Part shown: in pieces, positions 55,020 to 62,557 of the stretch
How positions within the stretch are numbered: position 1 is the stretch's first letter
How the letters are laid out: each line of letters opens with the position of its first letter
Source: JASHPR01 sp963729365
GTDB taxonomy: Bacteria; Actinomycetota; Actinomycetes; Streptosporangiales; Streptosporangiaceae
Assembly (NCBI GenBank): GCA_963729365.1
Contig: CAVSNQ010000013.1
Location: 372,001-436,000, forward strand
DNA length: 64,000 bases
Direction: 5' to 3'
The notes under the pieces: model-generated
The model's database searches: none
The model's input: the letters and a program-made list of their open reading frames with translations, nothing else
Told to the model about the DNA's origin: nothing
Made by a program: the position numbers and the translations under genes

Positions 55020-56063
55020 TCAGAACACCGGGATGATGTCTTCGGGGTTGATGTCGTCCGAAACATCCACGCCCTCGATGTCGAGCTCGGGAATGGCAGG
55101 GAACTCGATGCCCCAGCGCTGCACGATCGCCCGCACCCTCGCGATCGCGACCTTCCAGTTCTCGGCCTGCTCCGCATAGGACAGCACGCCGAGCCCGGCG
55201 TCCCTGGCGTAGCTCATCAGCACCCGGTGGTTGGGCAGGAAGTACGGCGGAAGCTCCCAGAATCCGCCGCCCTCCGGGGGCTCCCAGAGGATCATCGACA
55301 GGAAGATGAAGCCCGCCCTGAGCTGGCGCGTGATCGTGCTCTTGATGTCATCGCTGAGGCCGGGCCATTCGTTTTCCAGGATCGTCATGCAGATCTGCAG
55401 GTGGCGCGACTCGTCCCGGCCGATCTTGTGGAACATCTCGGAGAAGACGGGATGGGTCGTGCCGGACGCCATGCCACGGAACAGGGTCGAGGCCGCCATC
55501 TCGCCCATCATGAAGCTGGTGAACAGCACCGCGAGCGAGTACTTGCCGACCGCCTTGGTGTAGCCGCTCCAGTACCGCCCGCCGTTGTGGTACAGCCAGC
55601 CGATGTTGTTGTGCGCGGCTCGCTCCAGGTCGGTCGACGGGGTCCAGTCGAGAGGCCCGCCGGGCCACAACGTCGCGATCGACCGCTGGCAGCACTCCTC
55701 GTGGTTCATCTCGTCCCGCGTGATCGAGAAGAAGCACTTGCGAACCGGGTCCTCTTCGTGCTGCTCGAAGGCGTGGATGGTGGCCCGGGCGAAGACCGCC
55801 GGCCCGGAAGCGTCGAAGTTCGCGAGCACCGAGAACCAGTACATGATCCCGAGCCGCTGCTCGACGGTGAAGTCCTCGGCGCGCAGGCCGTCCCACGGCA
55901 GGTCAGCGGGATTCCAGGCCATCAGCTTGGACTTCTGGTAGATCGAAGCCAGCTTTTCGGTCTCGACCCGCCACTCCATCGGGTAGATGTTCGGCTGCGG
56001 GATCTCCGGCGCGGGCCAGAACCCGCCCTCCGGGATCGTCAGCTCGCTGTCGTGATCCGCCAT
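55020..56063 (-). CDS. Ferritin-like diiron-carboxylate protein
   Basis: A 347-residue helical protein of the ferritin-like superfamily with two E-x-x-H iron-binding motifs, DEMNHEECC and GRDESRHLQICM, plus upstream Glu candidates in FEQHEEDP and MMGEMAAST. This is the pattern of R2-like and N-oxygenase-type (AurF-like) diiron enzymes rather than ferritins. Trp/Pro-rich ends, WEPPEGGGFWELPPYF and a final DDINPEDIIPVF, are unusual. A truncated-hemoglobin gene lies 162 bases upstream on the same strand, suggesting shared oxygen or NO chemistry. Reaction unknown. Start ATG 56063 has GAGGTGG about 9 bases upstream. Confidence 0.8.
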   Translation of the reverse strand: MADHDSELTIPEGGFWPAPEIPQPNIYPMEWRVETEKLASIYQKSKLMAWNPADLPWDGLRAEDFTVEQRLGIMYWFSVLANFDASGPAVFARATIHAFEQHEEDPVRKCFFSITRDEMNHEECCQRSIATLWPGGPLDWTPSTDLERAAHNNIGWLYHNGGRYWSGYTKAVGKYSLAVLFTSFMMGEMAASTLFRGMASGTTHPVFSEMFHKIGRDESRHLQICMTILENEWPGLSDDIKSTITRQLRAGFIFLSMILWEPPEGGGFWELPPYFLPNHRVLMSYARDAGLGVLSYAEQAENWKVAIARVRAIVQRWGIEFPAIPELDIEGVDVSDDINPEDIIPVF

Positions 56064-56225
56064 ATCGCCACCTCATTCGCCGGCCAGAGATGCGGCCGGC
56101 CACCTTGTGACAGCGTAAGCCCGATCGAGCGCTGCGTCGTCATAGCGAGCGCGGCATCTCTCAGGCCCTAGTCTCGCCGGCCCGGACAGAACGCATAGGC
56201 CCCCGGCCGGTCGCCCGCCGCCGGG

Positions 56226-56666
56226 TTACCCGCCCGGCCACGTCCACTTCGGCACCTCCCGCAGCGGGTGCAGCTGATCGTCGGTCTCGGCGTGGGAGTT
56301 CTGCATGGCGACGTGCGAGCCGAACTCGACATGGGATCGCAGCGCCTCGCGGAACGCGGCGTCGCCGGGCATCCCGGCCGCGTCGGCGGCCGCCATGTAG
56401 AGTTCGACGAACCGCTGCCGCTGCTCCTCGGTGATCTCCAGGCCGCGGTGCACGTCGATGAGGTGGGCAAAGCCAAGCTGCCTGGTGAAGTCGTCCGGGC
56501 CGCCGAACGACTCCGCCTCGAACGCGGTCAGGTGGTCAACGTGATCCGGCAGGCCCGCGCCGAACAACGGCTGCAGCACGGGATCCGCGAGCACGCTGCC
56601 GTAGAAGACGTCGATGAAGTGGCGCAGGCCGTCATGGCCGCCCGCATGCTCGTAAATGGACTTCAT
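56226..56666 (-). CDS. Truncated hemoglobin, group 2-like
   Basis: A 146-residue 2-on-2 globin. It begins MKSIYEHAGGHDGLRHFIDV with FYGSVLADPVLQPLF, the typical helix B-C-E start, and has HLTAFEAESFGG; the proximal His is most likely the one in FAHLIDVHRGLEIT. The C terminus HPLREVPKWTWPGG is characteristic of a group found in actinomycetes. It differs clearly from the GlbO at 62041, so the window holds two distinct truncated hemoglobins. The likely role is O2/NO binding or detoxification. The diiron gene follows and may be its partner. The HNH gene lies 33 bases upstream on the same strand. Confidence 0.88.
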   Translation of the reverse strand: MKSIYEHAGGHDGLRHFIDVFYGSVLADPVLQPLFGAGLPDHVDHLTAFEAESFGGPDDFTRQLGFAHLIDVHRGLEITEEQRQRFVELYMAAADAAGMPGDAAFREALRSHVEFGSHVAMQNSHAETDDQLHPLREVPKWTWPGG

Positions 56667-56699
56667 GATTACAGCATTACAGATTCTCGCCCAGCTCTG

Positions 56700-57212
56700 C
56701 TAGGCGGCGCTCGGCTCGGCCAGGTAGGCGGCCCACTGCGGATCGCCGTCATGGACAGCCCCGATCAGCCGCCAGTGCGCCCCGCGGGGCACGGCGGGCA
56801 CGCAGCGCAGGGTCCACCCGAGTTCCTCGATCAGCCGGTCGGCCTTTCGGTGGTTGCAGCGCATGCAGGAGGCGACGCAGTTCTCCCAGGCGTGCGTCCC
56901 GCCACGGCTGCGCGGCACCACGTGATCGATGGTCTCGGCCTTGATCCCGCAGTAGGCGCACAGGTAGTTGTCCCGGCGCATCAGCGCCGCCCGGGTCAGC
57001 GGAACGCGGCTGCGGTGCGGCACCCGGATGTAGCGGCGGAGCCTGATCACGGACGGCGTCGCGAGCACGACCGAGGCGGAGTGCAGCGCGGCGCCTCCGG
57101 CGTCGTCATGCACGACTTCCGCCTTGTCGCCGAGTACCAGGCATACGGCGCGGTGCAGCCCAACCGTGGTGAGCGGCTCATACGTGATGTTGAGCAGCAA
57201 TACCCGACGCAC
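56700..57212 (-). CDS. HNH endonuclease
   Basis: A 170-residue stand-alone HNH nuclease common in actinobacteria. N-terminal domain VRRVLLLNITYEPLTTV, ASVVLATPSVIRLRRYIRVP, then the HNH/zinc core YLCAYCGIKAETIDHVVPRS, WENCVASCMRCNHRKADR with four Cys for zinc and the catalytic His. GTG 57212 is the start: GGGAGG lies 5 bases upstream. The frame remains open to 57488 but the added residues are low-complexity. Natural substrate unknown; members often lie in core regions, so this is unlikely to be part of a mobile element. Confidence 0.92.
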   Translation of the reverse strand: MRRVLLLNITYEPLTTVGLHRAVCLVLGDKAEVVHDDAGGAALHSASVVLATPSVIRLRRYIRVPHRSRVPLTRAALMRRDNYLCAYCGIKAETIDHVVPRSRGGTHAWENCVASCMRCNHRKADRLIEELGWTLRCVPAVPRGAHWRLIGAVHDGDPQWAAYLAEPSAA

Positions 57213-57431
57213 TCCCACCTCCCAGGCAGGTGCGCCGCCGTAGTGTCGGGGCACCCGTGACCAGTGTGATTGCCTGATGGTCCGTCCGCCAACCCCAATA
57301 GCGTAACCGGGCGCGGCGGCCGACGGGGCCAACCCGCCGGCCCGCCCGGGCCCGCCGGGCCGGTTCGCCTGCCCGGCCCGGCCGCCGGCGCCCTGACCAG
57401 CCGCCCGGGACCGGCTCCTATAGTGCAGGCC

Positions 57432-59513
57432 ATGGCCGCATACCCAGCTGCCCGCCGTGAGCCCATTGCCGAGCAGATCCACGGCCATGTCGTCGCGGAT
57501 CCTTACCGCTGGCTCGAAGACGCCGACAGCGCGGAGACCCGGTCCTGGCTGGCCGGGCAGGACGCCCTCCTGGCCGAGTACATGGCGACGCTCGGCGACC
57601 GGGAGGCGCTGGCCACGCGGATCACCGAGCTACTCGGCGCAGGTTATGTCGGCGCCCCGGTGTGGCGGGGGGAACGGCAGTTCTACATCCGCCGCGCCGC
57701 AGGCCAGGAGCACGCGGTTCTGTACACGGCCACGCCATCCGGCGGGGAGCGGGTCCTGATCGATCCGATGGCGATTGACAGCAGCGGCACCACGACGCTC
57801 GACGCCTGGCAGCCCGACCGTGACGGCCGCCTGCTCACCTACCAGTTGTCCCAGGGTGGTGACGAAGAGTCACTGCTGCGGGTCATGGACGTCGCCACCG
57901 GCGCGGACGTCGACGGCCCTATCGACCGCTGCCGGTACACGCAGGTGGCCTGGCTGCCCGGCGGCAAGGCGTTCTACTACACCCGCAGGCTCCCTCCTGA
58001 GGCGGTGCCCGGCGGCGAGGAGCAATATCACCGGCGGGTCTACCTGCACCAGGTGGGCGGCGCGGCGCGAGATGACGTCATGATCTTCGGTGACGGGCTG
58101 GAGAAGACCAACTACTACTCGGTGTCGGTCAGCCGGGACGGCCGCTGGCTGATCATCGGCTCCGCCGCGGGCACGGCGCCGCGGAACGATCTGTGGATCG
58201 CGGACCTGGCCGCGGCCCCGGAATCAGCTCCGGACCTGCGCGTCGTCCAGCAGGGAGTCGACGCGCAGACCGGCGCCCGCGCGGGCCGGGACGGCCGGCT
58301 CTATATCTGGACCGACCGGGACGCGCCACGGGGCAGGCTCGCCGTGACCGATCCCGCCGAGCCCGGCTACGAGCACTGGAGCGATCTGATCCCGCAGGAC
58401 CCGGAGGCCGTGCTGGCCGGCTTCGCCATCCTGGACGGCCACGAGCTGGACCGGCCGGTCTTGCTGGCCGCCTGGACCAGGCACGCGGTCAGCGAGGTCA
58501 GCGTGCATGACCTGGTCACGGGCGAGCGGACCGGTACCGTGCCGCTGCCCGGCCTGGGCACGATCGACGGCCTCAGCGAGCGGCCGGAAGGCGGCCACGA
58601 GGCCTGGTTCGGCTACACCGACAACACAACGCCCCCGCTGGTGCTCCGCTACGACACGCTGGCCGGCACGACGGTGACCTGGGAGCGCCCCCCCGGGCTG
58701 GTCGACGTCCCCCAGGTCTCGGCCAGCCAGGTCGCGTACCCGTCCAAGGACGGCACCATGGTCAGAATGCTGATCATCTCCGGCGGCGACGGCCCGCGGC
58801 CGCGGCCGACCATCCTGTACGGATACGGCGGGTTCGGCATCAGCATGCAACCCGGCTACTCCGCCTCAATCCTGGCCTGGGTCGAGCGAGGTGGCGTGTA
58901 CGCGATCGCGGCGCTGCGCGGCGGTGGCGACGAGGGCGAGGACTGGCACCGGGCCGGCATGCGCGCCCGCAAGCAGAACGTGTTCGACGACTTCCATGCG
59001 GCCGCCGAGAAGCTGATCGCCGACGGCTGGACCACGCGGGAGCAGCTGGCCATCTCCGGCGGGTCGAACGGCGGGCTGCTCGTGGGCGCCGCGATCACCC
59101 AGCGGCCCGATCTCTACGCGGCGGCGGCGTGCTCCGCTCCGCTGCTTGACATGGTCCGGTATGAGCGATTCGGGCTCGGCCAGACCTGGAACGACGAGTA
59201 CGGGACCGCCGCCGACCCCGAGCAGCTGGGCTGGCTGCTGTCCTACTCCCCCTACCACCACGTGCGCGATCAGACCCGCTACCCGGCCGTCCTGTTCACC
59301 GTCTTCGACCGGGACACCCGGGTGGACCCGCTGCACGCGAGGAAGATGTGTGCCGCGCTGCAGCACGCCACATCGGCCCGCTGGCCGGATCGCCCGATCC
59401 TGCTGCGGCGCGAGTCCGATGTCGGGCACGGGGCACGCGCCGTCAGCCGCTCGGCGTCGCTGTCCGCCGACACCCTGGCGTTCCTCGCCGCGCAGACCCA
59501 GTTCAGCCGGTAA
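57432..59513 (+). CDS. Prolyl oligopeptidase (S9A)
   Basis: A cytosolic serine peptidase cutting after proline in short peptides. 693 residues, full length. The N terminus EPIAEQIHGHVVADPYRWLED is the family signature; the seven-bladed propeller runs from about 75 to 415; the hydrolase domain has ILYGYGGFGISMQPGYS, the nucleophile SGGSNGGLLVG, Asp in VFDRDTRVDP and His in SDVGHGAR. ATG 57432 has no clear ribosome site; GTG 57423 is an alternative. No signal peptide. The second S9 gene of the window, at 16271, is a different subfamily and frame-broken. Confidence 0.94.
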   Translation: MAAYPAARREPIAEQIHGHVVADPYRWLEDADSAETRSWLAGQDALLAEYMATLGDREALATRITELLGAGYVGAPVWRGERQFYIRRAAGQEHAVLYTATPSGGERVLIDPMAIDSSGTTTLDAWQPDRDGRLLTYQLSQGGDEESLLRVMDVATGADVDGPIDRCRYTQVAWLPGGKAFYYTRRLPPEAVPGGEEQYHRRVYLHQVGGAARDDVMIFGDGLEKTNYYSVSVSRDGRWLIIGSAAGTAPRNDLWIADLAAAPESAPDLRVVQQGVDAQTGARAGRDGRLYIWTDRDAPRGRLAVTDPAEPGYEHWSDLIPQDPEAVLAGFAILDGHELDRPVLLAAWTRHAVSEVSVHDLVTGERTGTVPLPGLGTIDGLSERPEGGHEAWFGYTDNTTPPLVLRYDTLAGTTVTWERPPGLVDVPQVSASQVAYPSKDGTMVRMLIISGGDGPRPRPTILYGYGGFGISMQPGYSASILAWVERGGVYAIAALRGGGDEGEDWHRAGMRARKQNVFDDFHAAAEKLIADGWTTREQLAISGGSNGGLLVGAAITQRPDLYAAAACSAPLLDMVRYERFGLGQTWNDEYGTAADPEQLGWLLSYSPYHHVRDQTRYPAVLFTVFDRDTRVDPLHARKMCAALQHATSARWPDRPILLRRESDVGHGARAVSRSASLSADTLAFLAAQTQFSR

Positions 59514-59649
59514 GCAGCGCCTCGCGGTATTCCCTCCGGTACTGCGGGAAGCCCGGCGTGACGCCATAGTCCGGTGCAGCGGCACTCGTCTCTTCCACCC
59601 GGCCCGGCCGGCCACTATGGGAGGCGCTGTTCACTGAAGGGAGGTCGTA

Positions 59650-60831
59650 GTGCACCCCCAGGTGCTTGTCGCGGGGCCGGGCGCCCCCGTCTCCCCGTCC
59701 TCGAAGGAGTCGCTCTTCGCGGCCTGCGGGCAAAACCCGGGCATCGCCTGCCGCCTGGTGTGGGACGTGACGCACAGCATGAAGGCCGCCGACCTGACCA
59801 CGGTCTACTTCGCCGGGCCGGCTCAGCTGGTGATCAGGATCGGCTTCGTGCTCCTGATCGCGGTGGTGCTCCGCGTGATCGCGCACCGGGCCATCGGACG
59901 GGTAACGGCCCGTGCCGCCAGGGACGGCACCGACGGCTCCGACCGGACCCACACGCTGCTGTTCCGCGAGCGGCGCCAGCAGCGGGCGGCCGCCCTCGGC
60001 GCGATCCTGAGCAACGCGGCGTCGCTGACGATCTTCGGCATCGCCGTGGTCATCATCATCGGCGACATGGGGCTGAACCTGGCCCCCGTGCTGGCCAGCA
60101 CCGCAGTCCTCGGCGTGGCCATCGGGTTCGGCGCGCAGAACCTGGTGCAGGACTTCCTGGCCGGTATCTTCATGCTGCTCGAGGACCAGTACGGGGTAGG
60201 CGACGTCATCAGCGTCGGCCACACCACGGGAACCGTTGAGGGAGTGAGCCTGCGGATCACCCGGCTCAGGGACGTGAACGGCGTGGTCTGGCATATCCGC
60301 AATGGCACCATCAAGAAGGCGGGCAACGAGTCCCAGGGCTGGGCCAGGGCGGTCGTCGACTTTCCCGTTCCCTACCACCGCGACATCCCCGTGGTGCGCC
60401 GGGCGATGACGCGGACCGCCGAAGCCATGTGGCAGGAGCCAGCCTGGCACGAGATCATCCTCGAGGAGCCCGAGGTCTGGGGCGTGCAGGAACTGTCCAG
60501 CGAGGCCGTCCTGATGCGGGTGACGGCGCGGACCGTGCCGCTGCGGCAGTGGGAAGTCCAGCGGGAGCTCACAGAACGGCTGAAGATCGCGCTCGACGCG
60601 ACCGGCGCCGCCAACGGCACGGCGATTGATGCCCAGCCCGACGGCGGAGCCGGTGCCCTCGTCCCCGCAGGCACCCGCGCCCGGCCCGACCTTCACCCCC
60701 CGCCCCCCGCCGCCGCGGGCGCCCCGCCCCAGCTGGAAGCCCCCACCCCGCACAATGCCCCCGCCGCCGCGGGGGCCCCGCCCCCGCGCGATGCCCCCAC
60801 CCCGCACGATGCCCCCACCCCGAACCCCTAA
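59650..60831 (+). CDS. Small-conductance mechanosensitive channel (MscS family)
   Basis: A 393-residue channel that releases osmolytes on hypo-osmotic shock. Helices lie at about 55-80, 110-140 and the pore helix in LASTAVLGVAIGFGAQNLVQDFLAG (split), followed by the beta domain FMLLEDQYGVGDVISVG, HIRNGTIKKAGNESQGW and a C-terminal vestibule. The tail (about 325-393) is a Pro/Ala repeat of (D/H)(A/N)AP(T)P(H/N) units from a GATGCCCCCACCCCG-type DNA repeat at 60725-60828. GTG 59650 has GGGAGG 5 bases upstream. The stop TAA overlaps AAGGAGG, the ribosome site of whatever gene followed before the IS110 fragment. Confidence 0.93.
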   Translation: MHPQVLVAGPGAPVSPSSKESLFAACGQNPGIACRLVWDVTHSMKAADLTTVYFAGPAQLVIRIGFVLLIAVVLRVIAHRAIGRVTARAARDGTDGSDRTHTLLFRERRQQRAAALGAILSNAASLTIFGIAVVIIIGDMGLNLAPVLASTAVLGVAIGFGAQNLVQDFLAGIFMLLEDQYGVGDVISVGHTTGTVEGVSLRITRLRDVNGVVWHIRNGTIKKAGNESQGWARAVVDFPVPYHRDIPVVRRAMTRTAEAMWQEPAWHEIILEEPEVWGVQELSSEAVLMRVTARTVPLRQWEVQRELTERLKIALDATGAANGTAIDAQPDGGAGALVPAGTRARPDLHPPPPAAAGAPPQLEAPTPHNAPAAAGAPPPRDAPTPHDAPTPNP

Positions 60832-60846
60832 GGAGGCTCACATTCC

Positions 60847-61941
60847 TTGATCATCGCCACTTTTCACGCCTCGGTGTCCAGACATTTGATCACCCAATTT
60901 GGGCCCACGGTATGGACGGTGCCGGCCACGATGAACGCGGTGTCCGAGCTGGGCGCGCAGCTGGCCGAGGCGGGCGTGCAGCAGGTAACCGTGGAGTCCA
61001 CCAGTGATTACTGGCGGATCTGGTACTACGTGCTGGAGGCGGCGGGGCTGGCGGTGCAGCTGGTGTCCGCCAGCCAGGTCAAGCAGCTGGCCGGCCGGCC
61101 CAAGACCGACAAGCTGGATGCGATGTGGCTGGCCCGGCTGACCGAAAAGGGGCTGCTGCGCCCCTCGTTCGTGCCGCCGGCCGAGATCCGGGCGCTGCGC
61201 CACTACACCCGGGCGCGCACCCATCTGGTCCAGGACCGGACCCGGTGTTTCCAGCGGCTGGAGAAGCTGCTGGAGGACGCGCTGATCAAGGTGTCGTCGG
61301 TGGTGTCGAAGCTGACCACGGCCTCGGCGCAGGACATGATCCGCGCGATGATCGCCGGCGAGCGTGACCCGCAGATCCTGGCCGCCCTGGCCCGGGGCCG
61401 GATGAAGGCCAAGCACGACGCCCTGGTGCAGGCGCTGACCGGCATGTTCACCGGCCATCACGCCGAGATCGCGCAGGTCCTGCTGGATCAGATCGCCTTC
61501 CTCGACGCCCAGATCACGACATTGACCACCCGGATCGAGGACGCCATCGACGCGATCCCGGCGGCCTGGGGCGCCGGCCCTGACGGCGCCGCCGGCACCA
61601 GCGCCGCGACCGGGCCGGACGCCGCCGCGCTGCCCGCGGTCATGCGGCTGGAGGAGATACCCGGCGTCAGCGCCGAGCTGGCCTGCTCGATCATCGCCGA
61701 GACCGGCCTGGACATGACCCGGTTCCCCACCGCCGCCCACCTGGTGTCCTGGGCCGGGCTGTGCCCCCGGACCCTGCAATCTGGGCCCCGCACCCGCCAC
61801 GGCAAGGGCCAGGGCAACAGCTACCTGCGCGGCTACCTCGGCCAGGCCGCCATGGGCGCGGCCGGCACCGCCACCTTCCTGGGCGAGCGGCACGCCCGCA
61901 TCGCCCGCGCGATTTGTGGGGACGGAGCGAGTGAAGAGTGA
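60847..61941 (+). mobile_element. IS110-family transposase, truncated at both ends
   Basis: A 364-codon IS110/IS1111 DEDD transposase. The middle is intact: VTVESTSDYWRIWYYVLEAA, GRPKTDKLDAMWLARL, SFVPPAEIRALRHYTRARTH, and the C-terminal Tnp20 part with RLEEIPGVSAELACSIIAE, SWAGLCPRT and GKGQGNSYLRGYLGQAA. The N-terminal ~30 residues with the first catalytic Asp (D-V-H/A-K type motif) are missing, and the C terminus breaks off at ERHARIARAICGDG, about 60 residues short. It starts with TTG 11 bases after the AGGAGG at the mscS stop. No flanks, so neither the guide (bridge) RNA region nor ends survive. Inactive relic. Confidence 0.85.
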
Positions 61942-62040
61942 AGATGACCATGGCGCTTGCGAGCGACCCCGGGTGCGCGCGACACGGCGGCTGTCGGGGT
62001 CGGCGGGCGGTGGGCGGCGGGACGTACGCTGGGTCACGCG

Positions 62041-62466
62041 ATGAACGAGACAACCGAGATGAGCTTCTACGAGGCCGTGGGCGGGGAAGCGACCTTCCGC
62101 CGCCTGGTCAGCCGGTTCTACCAGGAGGTGGCCCAGGATCCCCTGCTCCGGCCGGTGTACCCGAGCCGGGACCTCGGCCCGGCCGAGGAGCACCTGAGGC
62201 TGTTCCTGATCCAGTACTGGGGCGGGCCCGGCACCTACAGCGAGCAGCGCGGCCACCCGAGGCTGCGGATGCGCCACGCGCGGTTCGCGATCGGGGAGAC
62301 GGAGCGCGACGCGTGGCTGCGGCACATGCGTACCGCGCTCGACGAGTTGGAGCTCGACGAGGCCCTGGACGCGCAGCTGTGGGACTACCTGGTGATGGCC
62401 GCGAACAGCCTGGTCAACCAGGAAGCCCAACCCGGCCGCCCCGACCTAGGCCTCTCCCCCGCCTGA
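62041..62466 (+). CDS. glbO: Group 2 truncated hemoglobin (GlbO-type)
   Basis: A 141-residue 2-on-2 globin close to mycobacterial GlbO. The segments SFYEAVGGEATFRRLVSRFY, RPVYPSRDLGPAEEHLRLFL, QYWGGPGTYSEQRGHPRLRM and RHARFAIGETERDAWLRHM are near identical in this family; the proximal His is in RMRHARF and Trp G8 in AWLRHM. Role: O2 delivery to the respiratory chain or NO/peroxide chemistry at the membrane. ATG 62041 lacks a clear ribosome site; ATG 62059 is possible. It would follow mscS directly if the IS110 fragment were removed. Convergent with ettA. Confidence 0.94.
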   Translation: MNETTEMSFYEAVGGEATFRRLVSRFYQEVAQDPLLRPVYPSRDLGPAEEHLRLFLIQYWGGPGTYSEQRGHPRLRMRHARFAIGETERDAWLRHMRTALDELELDEALDAQLWDYLVMAANSLVNQEAQPGRPDLGLSPA

Positions 62467-62505
62467 CCGGGGGCCACCGCGGTGGGCGGTGTTGCGCCGC
62501 GGGGA

Positions 62506-62557
62506 TGGCGGGGCGGCGCGGGGGTGGCCGGGCGGCGCGGGGCTGGCCGGGCGGCGG
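62506..62557. repeat. Short GC tandem repeat, about 18-19 bp x 3
   Basis: Units TGGCGGGGCGGCGCGGGG (62506 on), TGGCCGGGCGGCGCGGGG (62525-62542) and a partial TGGCCGGGCGGCGG (62544-62557) lie directly after the ettA stop, in the 91-base gap to glbO. Non-coding; possible slippage product. Confidence 0.55.

Noticed and set aside
55020..56063. Ribonucleotide reductase small subunit
   Set aside because: Two E-x-x-H motifs fit the superfamily, but no large-subunit gene is nearby and the ends (WEPPEGGGFWELPP) are unlike NrdB/NrdF.
60832..61941. Bridge-RNA locus of the IS110 element
   Set aside because: Both flanks and the first codons of the element are missing, so the guide RNA region cannot be present.
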